Source: Verrucomicrobiota bacterium (lineage in GTDB: Bacteria; Verrucomicrobiota; Verrucomicrobiia; Limisphaerales; BJHT01). From it: 61,749 nucleotides of DNA. Under the pieces are notes generated by a model, which saw only the letters and a program-made list of their open reading frames with translations, ran no database searches and had not been told where the DNA came from. Numbering within the stretch: position 1 is the first letter of the stretch; every line of letters starts with the position of its first letter. The DNA is taken from the NCBI GenBank assembly GCA_014193395.1, contig BJHT01000009.1:1-61749 (forward strand), read 5' to 3'. Shown here one piece after another: positions 23,677 to 30,304 of this stretch. Position numbers and translations under genes: made by a program.

Positions 23677-23922
23677 ATGTCTGCCACTGAACTCATTGCC
23701 GAGAAATCCCGCACGCTGACCGCGCCGCAGGCGGAGGTAGTGCTCGCCTGCATTGATGAAGTCACCAAGCATCCTGGGTTTTCCGCCGTGGAATTGATGC
23801 GCCTTCCGCCCGAAGTTCGCGACCGCGTGCTGGCCGCGCAAATGGAGACGGCCGAGGCCATCTACCGCGAAAATCCCGACCTCATCTGGGACGATGCCGA
23901 GGCCCCCATGGACTATGCCTAA
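23677..23922 (+). CDS. Putative antitoxin partner of a MazF/PemK-like toxin
   Basis: The 81-aa protein MSATELIAEKSRTLTAPQAE is small, acidic at the C-terminus (NPDLIWDDAEAP) and overlaps the toxin start by 8 bp (23915-23922). Gene order, overlap and size fit a type II antitoxin. I see no recognisable DNA-binding motif and no named family. It lies within the suf gene cluster. Confidence 0.65.
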   Translation: MSATELIAEKSRTLTAPQAEVVLACIDEVTKHPGFSAVELMRLPPEVRDRVLAAQMETAEAIYRENPDLIWDDAEAPMDYA

Positions 23923-24265
23923 GGCCACGCGCGGAGAAATCTGGGCGGTTGAATTCGACCCGGCTGTGGGTGCTGAAATCCGGAAAGTGCGCCCCGCCGT
24001 CGTGATGAACGCCCGGAATGTGGGCCGACTCCCCTTGTGCATCGTGGTTCCGCTGACCGACTGGAAGCCCATCTTCGCCGATTGCATCTGGTTCACCGAA
24101 ATTGCTCCGACTCTCGAAAACGGTCTGACCAAACTCTCCGGCGCGGATGCGTTTCAGGTGAAATCCTTTTCGGAAAACCGACTCAAACAGCGGCTGGGCC
24201 GGCTCGCCGATGCCGAAGTCACCTCCATCGCCGCCGCCATCGCCCTGTGCGTCGGTCATCGTTGA
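23915..24265 (+). CDS. MazF/PemK-family toxin (endoribonuclease)
   Basis: ATG 23915 gives 116 aa, MPKATRGEIWAVEFDPAVGA. The PemK/MazF signature is clear: RGEIWxVxFDPxxGxEIxKxRPAVVM, then LPLCIVVPLTDWK and a central FQVKSFSENRLKQRLGRLAD, which corresponds to the family's (V/I)-R-T-(V/I)-D/S strand region. MazF enzymes cleave single-stranded mRNA at short sequences. The overlap with the 81-aa gene supports a toxin-antitoxin pair. It ends 12 bp before sufS, so it may be expressed from the suf transcript. Confidence 0.85.
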   Translation: MPKATRGEIWAVEFDPAVGAEIRKVRPAVVMNARNVGRLPLCIVVPLTDWKPIFADCIWFTEIAPTLENGLTKLSGADAFQVKSFSENRLKQRLGRLADAEVTSIAAAIALCVGHR

Positions 24266-24277
24266 ACTGATTTTTTC

Positions 24278-25513
24278 ATGTCCTCCACCACTCCCGACTG
24301 GTCCGCGCTCCGGCGCGACTTCCCCATCCTCGATCAAACCGTCCACGGCCATCCGCTGGTCTATTTCGACAACGCCGCCACGTCGCAAAAACCGCGCGCC
24401 GTCATCGACGCCCTCGTGCGCTACTACGAGCGCGACAACGCCAACGTCCACCGCGGCATCCACGAACTGAGCAACCGCGCGACCACCGCCTTCGAGGCCG
24501 CGCGCGAGCGGACGCGCCAGTTCATCAACGCCCGCAGCGTCGAGGAAATCATCTTCACCCGCGGCACCACCGAGGGCATCAACCTCGTCGCCAACGCGTG
24601 GGGCAACCACTTCCTCAAGGCCGGCGACGTCATCCTGCTCACGGAAATGGAGCACCACAGCAACATCGTGCCGTGGCAGTTGCTCGCCGCGCGCACCGGC
24701 GCGAAACTCCGCTACGTCCCCATCACCGGCGACGATGGCCTGCTCGACCTCGACCAGTTCGATCGCCTCCTCACGCCCGAGGTGAAACTTTTCTCGCTCG
24801 TCCACATCTCGAACGCCCTCGGCACCATCAACCCCGTCGCCACGCTCTGCGCCCGCGCCCGCCGGCTCGGCATCACGACGCTCGTGGATGCCGCCCAAAG
24901 CGCCGGCCACCTGCCCGTCGATGTGCAGGCCATCGGCTGCGATTTCCTCGCGTTCAGCGGCCACAAAATCTGCGGCCCAACCGGCATCGGCGCGCTCTAC
25001 GGCCGCAAGGAAATCCTCGAACAAACGCCCCCGTGGCACGGCGGCGGCGAAATGATTTCCACCGTCGATTACGACCACAGCACCTGGAACACGCTCCCGC
25101 ACAAATTCGAGGCCGGCACGCCCGACATCTCCGGCCCCATCGGCATGGCCGCCGCCCTCGACTACCTCGACGCCATCGGCCGCGCGAACATCTTCCAGCA
25201 TGACCTCGAGCTCGCCACCTACTGCTACGCGCGCCTGTCGGAACTGAAAGGCGTCCGCCTCTTCGGACCAAAAAACGAACGCGGCGGCCTCGTCAGCTTC
25301 CTCCTCAACGACGTCCACGCGCACGACGTCGTGACCATCGCCGACCGCCTCGGCGTGGCATTGCGCGGCGGCCACCATTGCACGCAACCGCTCATGAAAA
25401 AACTCGGCGTCCCCTCGACCGCCCGCGCCAGCTTCTATTTCTACAACACCCGCGCCGAGGTGGACCGCTTCATCGAGGTCGTGTTGGAAATCCAGAAATT
25501 CTTCGGAGTTTGA
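24278..25513 (+). CDS. sufS: SufS-type cysteine desulfurase
   Basis: The product has 411 aa. This PLP-dependent group II desulfurase takes sulfur from L-cysteine for Fe-S assembly. The PLP lysine is in DFLAFSGHKICGPTGIGALYG (K near 229) and the active-site Cys is in ALRGGHHCTQPLM (C near 368). PLP contacts include DAAQSAGH and the N-terminal YFDNAATSQKP. Length is the usual ~405. It pairs with the SufU at 21675. The MazF-like toxin ends 12 bp upstream and HicB starts 31 bp downstream. Confidence 0.95.
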   Translation: MSSTTPDWSALRRDFPILDQTVHGHPLVYFDNAATSQKPRAVIDALVRYYERDNANVHRGIHELSNRATTAFEAARERTRQFINARSVEEIIFTRGTTEGINLVANAWGNHFLKAGDVILLTEMEHHSNIVPWQLLAARTGAKLRYVPITGDDGLLDLDQFDRLLTPEVKLFSLVHISNALGTINPVATLCARARRLGITTLVDAAQSAGHLPVDVQAIGCDFLAFSGHKICGPTGIGALYGRKEILEQTPPWHGGGEMISTVDYDHSTWNTLPHKFEAGTPDISGPIGMAAALDYLDAIGRANIFQHDLELATYCYARLSELKGVRLFGPKNERGGLVSFLLNDVHAHDVVTIADRLGVALRGGHHCTQPLMKKLGVPSTARASFYFYNTRAEVDRFIEVVLEIQKFFGV

Positions 25514-25544
25514 AGAAAACCGGGCGCTCGCCTTAACTCCCGCC

Positions 25545-25751
25545 ATGAATCTGCGAATCGACACGGAGTGCGAGGACGACGGCCGCTGGCTGGCGGAAAT
25601 CGGCGAACTGCCCGGCGTCATGGCTTATGGCCAGTCGCGCGATGAAGCCGTCGCCCGCACCAAAGCCCTCGCGCTGCGCGTGCTGGCCGACCGCTTGGAG
25701 CACGGCGAAGTCGTGCCCGAACTGGTGGAAGTGTTCTCCGTGGCCGCATGA
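25545..25751 (+). CDS. HicB-like antitoxin
   Basis: The 68-aa product MNLRIDTECEDDGRWLAEIG, LPGVMAYGQSRDEAVARTKAL matches the HicB/UPF0150 fold, where EDDG(R/Y)WLAEI and PG(V/C)xxxGxxxxEA are conserved. No C-terminal DNA-binding domain is present, so it is the short HicB form. The stop overlaps the next start by 4 bp (ATGA at 25748). The order antitoxin then toxin is the reverse of many hicAB loci. Confidence 0.85.
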   Translation: MNLRIDTECEDDGRWLAEIGELPGVMAYGQSRDEAVARTKALALRVLADRLEHGEVVPELVEVFSVAA

Positions 25752-25963
25752 GCCAGTGGGGTTCGCGCAAGGCCCGGCTCGTCCTCGCCGCATTGCTCCG
25801 CATCGGTTGGAGCGTGAAACGGCAGAGCGGCACGTCGCACAAAATTCTCGCGCGAGCCGGCTGGCCGGACGTGGTCTTCGCCTTTCACGACGGCGAAGAA
25901 GTCGGCCCAAAAATGCTGGCCCGCCTCGCCCGCCGAACTGGTTTGCAACCCGATGACTTATGA
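25748..25963 (+). CDS. HicA-family mRNA interferase toxin
   Basis: The 71-aa product contains the HicA core (double-stranded RNA-binding-like fold) with RIGWSVKRQSGTSHKILARA; the His in GTSHKIL is the catalytic residue position. Start and stop overlap both neighbours by 4 bp, so hicB, hicA and the rhodanese gene at 25960 are translationally coupled. The toxin is expected to cleave mRNA. Its coupling to an Fe-S gene cluster is unusual. Confidence 0.85.
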   Translation: MSQWGSRKARLVLAALLRIGWSVKRQSGTSHKILARAGWPDVVFAFHDGEEVGPKMLARLARRTGLQPDDL

Positions 25964-26514
25964 CCACCCCTGACACCATCACCCCCACCAGCGCCATGAG
26001 CGACGTCCTCGCCGCCTACCCCGGCGCGCGCCGGGCGCTCTTCCGCAAATATCACATTGGCGGCTGTTCGAGCTGCGGCTTCCAACCCACCGAAACCCTC
26101 GCGCAACTCTGCGCGCGCAATGGCCATCTCGCCGTCGCCGAAGTCCTCGCGCACATCCAGGCCAGCCACGCGCAGGACCAGCAGATCGAGATCACCCCGC
26201 GCGAAGTCGTCGACCGCCGCGCCCGTGGCGAATCCGTGCGCCTCCTCGATATCCGCACCCGCGAGGAATGGGACGCCGTGCGCCTCGACGGCGCGGAATT
26301 CGTGAACCAGGAGTTCGTTCAAAAACTCATGGGCACCGCCCCGCGCGACGCCCTCCTCGTTTTCTACGATCACGACGGCGCCGCCAGCCTCGACGCCGCC
26401 GCCTACTTCGCCGGCCACGGCTTCACCCACGCCAAATACCTGCGCGGCGGCATCGATGCGTGGGCCCGCGAAGTGGATGCGAAAATGCCGCGCTACAAAC
26501 TGGAGAACACTTGA
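25960..26514 (+). CDS. CxxC-domain plus rhodanese-like protein without catalytic Cys
   Basis: The 184-aa product starts at an ATGA overlap with hicA. Residues ~13-60 resemble a DUF1858/ScdA-like helical domain with a C36-C39 pair in YHIGGCSSCGFQP. Residues ~65-178 are a rhodanese domain (VRLLDIRTREEWDAVRLDGA, GIDAWAREVD). In the active loop the expected Cys is replaced: LLVFYDHDGAASLDAAAYF, so it should not carry a persulfide there. It may act as a sulfur-sensing, binding or scaffold protein in the suf cluster. A related layout (CxxC domain plus rhodanese) is seen in suf loci; from memory only. Confidence 0.85.
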   Translation: MTTPDTITPTSAMSDVLAAYPGARRALFRKYHIGGCSSCGFQPTETLAQLCARNGHLAVAEVLAHIQASHAQDQQIEITPREVVDRRARGESVRLLDIRTREEWDAVRLDGAEFVNQEFVQKLMGTAPRDALLVFYDHDGAASLDAAAYFAGHGFTHAKYLRGGIDAWAREVDAKMPRYKLENT

Positions 26515-26575
26515 CCTGCCACCCGAACAAAAAGTTCCCAGTCGCAGCAGTACGAATCAGCTTTTGACAACTCTT

Positions 26576-27100
26576 ATGAACGAAGATTTCCAATCCCGCG
26601 TCACCGCCGCGATGGCGAATCCGCAGAACATGGGCGAACTTCCCAACGCCGACTCCATCGGCACCGTCGGCAGCGCCGAGTGCGGCGACATGCTGCGCGT
26701 GTGGGTGAAGTTCAAGGAAGAAGGCGGCCGGAAAGTGATCGACCGCGCCAGCTTCCAATCCTTCGGCTGCGAAACCGCCATCGCCGCCGCCAGCCTTGCG
26801 ATGGAACTTATCCGCGGCAAAACCCCCGCCGAAGCCCTGGCCATGCGCGGCGAAGAACTCGCCAAGGACCTCGGCCCGCTGCCGCCGACGAAAGTGCATT
26901 GCACGGCCCTCGTCGAGGGCGCCATCCGCCAGGCGCTCGAGCCCGCTGCGCAACCGGCTGCCGCGCCGGCCTTGTCCTCAGCGCCACCCACGCCGGGTGC
27001 TCCCGCACCGTCGAGCTTGATGGACAGCTTCAACAAGCCCGACCCGAAAAAAGGCGGCGTCAAAGTGGTGTTCCTGCGCGAATCAGAACCTCCGGCCTGA
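26576..27100 (+). CDS. Second NifU/IscU-like Fe-S scaffold with Pro/Ala-rich tail
   Basis: From ATG 26576 the protein has 174 aa, MNEDFQSRVTAAMANPQNMG. The IscU/NifU N-terminal Cys pattern is present: C36 (GSAECGDML), C65 (SFGCETAIAAAS) and C109 (PTKVHCTALVEGAI). No second Fe-S domain follows; instead there is a Pro/Ala linker (~128-150) and a basic KPDPKKGGVKVVFLRE end. With C65 to C109 spacing shorter than in SufU, it is nearer NifU/IscU, so the cluster holds two scaffold types. It is the last gene on this strand before the aldolase. Confidence 0.88.
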   Translation: MNEDFQSRVTAAMANPQNMGELPNADSIGTVGSAECGDMLRVWVKFKEEGGRKVIDRASFQSFGCETAIAAASLAMELIRGKTPAEALAMRGEELAKDLGPLPPTKVHCTALVEGAIRQALEPAAQPAAAPALSSAPPTPGAPAPSSLMDSFNKPDPKKGGVKVVFLRESEPPA

Positions 27101-27116
27101 GCCGCAGTTGGAGGGG

Positions 27117-27215
27117 AGAGCGACCGGTCCCCGGTCGCGGCGGGTGAAGCGGGGAATTGAGCGCCAGAATTCGCCAACAGCTTTCGCCATCCGCACATGC
27201 TGCGGGTTGGGCCGC
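27117..27215. repeat. Family B core, degenerate copy
   Basis: GAGCGACCGGTCCCCGGTCG forms the first B hairpin. TTCGCCATCCGCACATGCTG then matches the B copy at 29469, before a weakened second hairpin. It follows the NifU-like gene. Confidence 0.6.
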
Positions 27216-27320
27216 CGCCGATCCGAAACCTTCGTGCCCGCCGCCGGACTCCTGCCCCCGTCCCCGCCCGCTCCTACCTCCGTGCGTTCGTTCACCCTCC
27301 GCATTCCGCTGCGCCCGTTG

Positions 27321-28352
27321 TCACGCTGGCGCCTGTGCGGCTGTCTCCATCGCCGCGGAATAATTTCCGCTGCGCGCCGCCGCGTTGCACCGGGCGCGCT
27401 GTAGCAACGCCGCCTGCGCCGCGCTGACATTGGCCGCTTGTCCGCGCCACGCCTTGAGCGCCGGGGCCTGCAACGCGCGGCCAAAGGAGAAGCTCAGTTC
27501 CCACGGCGCGCGGCCCGCGCGGTTCAGCGCGTTGAGATGCTCGGTGGCGAGCGCATCGCTCTGCCCGCCGGAAAGAAACACAAGCCCCGGCACCGCCGCC
27601 GGCACCGTGCGCAACGCGCAGCGCAGCGTCATCTCGGCGACCTGCGCGACCCCGGCGGGCTGCGGACATTCTGTGCCCGCCAGTACCATGTTCGGCTTGA
27701 GCAGCATCGCCTCGAGGCGCACCCGATGATCGAAGAGCGCTTGGAAAACCAGGTTCAAAATCGCCTCCGTCACCTCGTAGTGCCGCTCGATCGTGTGCCC
27801 GCCGTCCATGAGCACCTCGGGCTCGACAATTGGCACCAGCCCCGCCTCCTGGCTCAACGCGGCAAAGCGCGCCAGACCGTAGGCATGGGCCGCCAGACCG
27901 GTCCGCGTCGGAATATCCGTCCCGATGCCAATCACCGCGCGCCACTTGCTGAACCGCGCTCCGAGCCGCGCATACTCGGCCAGCCGCTCGCGCAGACCGT
28001 CGAGTCCCTCCGTGATTTTCTCGCCGGGAAAACCCGCGAGCGCCTTAACGCCCTTGTCCACCTTGATCCCCGGAATGATGCCCTGTCGCGTGAGCACCTC
28101 GACCAACGGCGTCCCGTCCGCCGCCGTTTGCCGCAGCGTTTCCTCAAACAAGATGACGCCGCTGATGAATTCGCCCAAACCCGGCGCAGTGAAGAGCAGC
28201 TTGCGATACGCGCGCCGGTTCCCCTCGGTGCACTCGGCGCCGACGCTCTTGAAACGCTTCTCGATGGTCCCCTGACTTTCGTCCGCCGCCAGAATGCCTT
28301 TGCCCGCGGCCACGAGTGCCCGCGCCGTCGTTTCCAATGCTGTCAGATTCAT
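27321..28352 (-). CDS. Class I fructose-bisphosphate aldolase
   Basis: From ATG 28352 the product has 343 aa. This is the Schiff-base (class I) aldolase of glycolysis and gluconeogenesis. Motifs are GILAADESQGTIEKRF (N-terminus), VILFEETLRQ, GIIPGIKVDKGVKAL, WRAVIGIGTDIP and, for the catalytic lysine, EAMLLKPNMVLAGTECP (K near 220), then GLVFLSGGQSDALATEHLNA. The reading frame continues upstream of the ATG without any homology, so the ATG is chosen. It lies 76 bp downstream of the DksA-like gene, same strand. Confidence 0.95.
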   Translation of the reverse strand: MNLTALETTARALVAAGKGILAADESQGTIEKRFKSVGAECTEGNRRAYRKLLFTAPGLGEFISGVILFEETLRQTAADGTPLVEVLTRQGIIPGIKVDKGVKALAGFPGEKITEGLDGLRERLAEYARLGARFSKWRAVIGIGTDIPTRTGLAAHAYGLARFAALSQEAGLVPIVEPEVLMDGGHTIERHYEVTEAILNLVFQALFDHRVRLEAMLLKPNMVLAGTECPQPAGVAQVAEMTLRCALRTVPAAVPGLVFLSGGQSDALATEHLNALNRAGRAPWELSFSFGRALQAPALKAWRGQAANVSAAQAALLQRARCNAAARSGNYSAAMETAAQAPA

Positions 28353-28428
28353 AGTTTTTTCGCTTGGTTCCGCTGCTCTGGCCCGCGTTGCGACGCTTTC
28401 GCGCCCGTCCGCGGCTGATCTCGTCCGC

Positions 28429-29052
28429 TCACCTCGCCGGTTGTTCTTCCTCCCCCGTGCTCTCCTCCAAGTCTTCAGTCTCCAGTCCGCGGATCGATCC
28501 GGGCGCGGCGAGATGCGGCCGCTTGACGAGGTTGCGGCGCTCAAGTCGTGCCGCGACTTCCGTGACAAAACGCGTCCACGGAACCGCCTTGAGCCGCTCG
28601 GCCGGAATCCGTCGGGCGGTCTCCTCGCAGGTGCCGTAGCTGCCGTTGGCGATGCGCTTGAGCGCCTCCTCGATCTCGAACAGCGCGTCCTGTTCGGCTG
28701 ACAATTCGCTGAGCGCCAGGTTGTGATCGAACTCATCCGAGGCGCTGTCCGCCTCGTTCATGCTGTGCCCTTCGAGTGGTTCGGCGGCGGCGCTGAGCTG
28801 CTCGCCGCGCGCCTTCAGCAGTCGCTCGCGCAGCTCGAGCAAAACACGCTGATGCCACGCCCACTTCGGATTGATCGGGACCGCTGTGTCCGGCCCCTTG
28901 CGGGCGGTTCCCAGAACCGAGCGCGTCGTCGCGGCCGCTGGTCTTGGGCGGGCGACGACGGCTTTTGCCCGGACCGCGGGTTTGGATTTTTTCGGGGCGG
29001 ATTTCCCGCGCTTGGTTTTGGCGGGTCGTTTCGAGACCGATGGCTTTTTCAT
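28429..29052 (-). CDS. DksA/TraR-like protein with degenerate zinc finger and basic tail
   Basis: The 207-aa product starts with a Lys/Ala/Pro-rich tail of about 60 residues (MKKPSVSKRPAKTKRGKSAP), like a histone H1 tail. Residues ~75-170 follow the DksA/TraR plan: a coiled coil (LLELRERLLKARGEQLSAAA), DEFDHNLALSELSAEQDALF, EIEEALKRIANGSYGTC, and then the finger region. DksA has CxxC...CxxC; here only one Cys remains (YGTCEETARRIPAERLKAVP). It may bind RNA polymerase without zinc, or DNA through the basic tail. It is upstream of the aldolase. Confidence 0.8.
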   Translation of the reverse strand: MKKPSVSKRPAKTKRGKSAPKKSKPAVRAKAVVARPRPAAATTRSVLGTARKGPDTAVPINPKWAWHQRVLLELRERLLKARGEQLSAAAEPLEGHSMNEADSASDEFDHNLALSELSAEQDALFEIEEALKRIANGSYGTCEETARRIPAERLKAVPWTRFVTEVAARLERRNLVKRPHLAAPGSIRGLETEDLEESTGEEEQPAR

Positions 29053-29164
29053 AAGATTGTTGGTTCTAGGTAAGGCAGCATCACGGTGAACGCCCGCGCG
29101 CGCTTCGCTTCAATTGGCGAACCCTGACCACGATTTGTTGCGCGGCGGGCGGGCAAATTCGCCA

Positions 29165-29407
29165 TCACGCCGCGCGGTTGGCCCACAGTCGCTTGAATTC
29201 GCTGTCGGAAATGTGGTGTGCACGGTGAGCGATCCGTCCACGGTTTCCCACAGCCCGAATAAGATCAGCGGCCCGGTGAGATACAACGGGAAGAACCGCG
29301 GCGGCGGCTCCCGCTGACCGGGCCCCTCGAGGTTGAGCTTCCCCTTCCCCGGCGGCCGCGAGTTTGGTCCCTGCGGTTTGACCGGCATACCGACTAATCA
29401 GCCGCAA
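29165..29407 (-). pseudogene. Possible truncated, frameshifted FtsH N-terminus
   Basis: Two overlapping minus-strand frames read like the N-terminus of a verrucomicrobial FtsH split by a frameshift. One (29388-29110) gives RFFPLYLTGPLILFGLWET after a basic Pro-rich start. The other gives HHISDSEFKRLWANRAA before a stop at 29165, resembling the ISYSEFxxL segment that follows the first membrane helix. Nothing of the ATPase domain follows. The assignment is from pattern memory and is weak. Confidence 0.3.
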
Positions 29408-29468
29408 CCGCGCCGCCGAGGCTCACTCGGTCTTGGCCAAGTGCGGGCATTTTTTGGTCATCCGACAC

Positions 29469-29572
29469 CCGACCGGTTTCCGGTCGCAGCGTGTGAGCAG
29501 CACCGGAGGCGGTGGAAAACCCGGATCCCGTTCGCCATCCGCACCCGCTGCGGGCGGGGGCCGCCCGCGCGT
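29469..29572. repeat. Family B core (copy)
   Basis: CCGACCGGTTTCCGGTCGCA is the first hairpin and CCGCTGCGGGCGGGGGCCGC the second, with TTCGCCATCCGCACCCGCTG between, as at 27117. It occupies most of the gap before the secreted-protein gene at 29701. Confidence 0.7.
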
Positions 29573-29700
29573 CGGTGACGCCGCGGCCCGCCTCCGCGTT
29601 CCGCATCAATGTGTCCGGTACCAGCTGCGCTCGCCGTTGCGATCGGGAATGCCGATGGGTCTTGCGGGGAGAAGCCGATCCTAATTACGTTCGGGAAACT

Positions 29701-30135
29701 ATGAAACCTCGCCACCTCGCCCTCCTCCTTGCCCTGCTCCCGCTGTCGCTCAACTCCACGGCGAGGGCGGCGGACAGCCCGACGGCAGCAGTGGATGGGA
29801 CTTGGACTTCAAAGCTGAAGCTGCCCCGCGGAGGCGAGCTGCTCACCGTGCTGGTCATCGACCAGGGCAAGTTCACCCACCGGGTCACCGCCGGCGGCGT
29901 GGTGCAGTTTCATTCCACTGGCAAGGTCGCCTTGGAAGAAATGAAGCCTTTCAAACTGATGGCCTTTACCGGAGTTGTCTGGGGCCATTCCGAGGCGGAG
30001 AAGCTCGATCTCGGCGAAGACCGTCGCTCCCCCTATTCTCTGCACGAAGGAATCCTCTACATGGCGAATAACTTCGACAAGCTGCGCAAGGACGAGGCGC
30101 CGCGGCTCGATGCCTTCGAAAAGAACCGGCCGTGA
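29701..30135 (+). CDS. Small secreted protein of unknown function
   Basis: From ATG 29701 the product has 144 aa with a signal peptide, MKPRHLALLLALLPLSLNST, cleaved near ARA. The mature part is a short beta-rich domain (DGTWTSKLKLPRGGELLTVL, FTHRVTAGGVVQFHSTGKVA), with no Cys and no recognised motif. The frame is open upstream to 29512, but that stretch overlaps the B repeat and has no leader character. Confidence 0.7.
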   Translation: MKPRHLALLLALLPLSLNSTARAADSPTAAVDGTWTSKLKLPRGGELLTVLVIDQGKFTHRVTAGGVVQFHSTGKVALEEMKPFKLMAFTGVVWGHSEAEKLDLGEDRRSPYSLHEGILYMANNFDKLRKDEAPRLDAFEKNRP

Positions 30136-30304
30136 TTGCCGCCTTCCAACCGGCTGCAAAACCGCGGCCTCGAGTTCCGCGATTGCGCGGTTCGTGCGTT
30201 GTTTGATCCGGACCCGCGTAAACGCGGAACTCCCAACTGGGTTTTCAAACAGGCGCTGAGATCGGATGGGATTTCACTCTCTGGACGCGACGCGGTTCAA
30301 CTTC

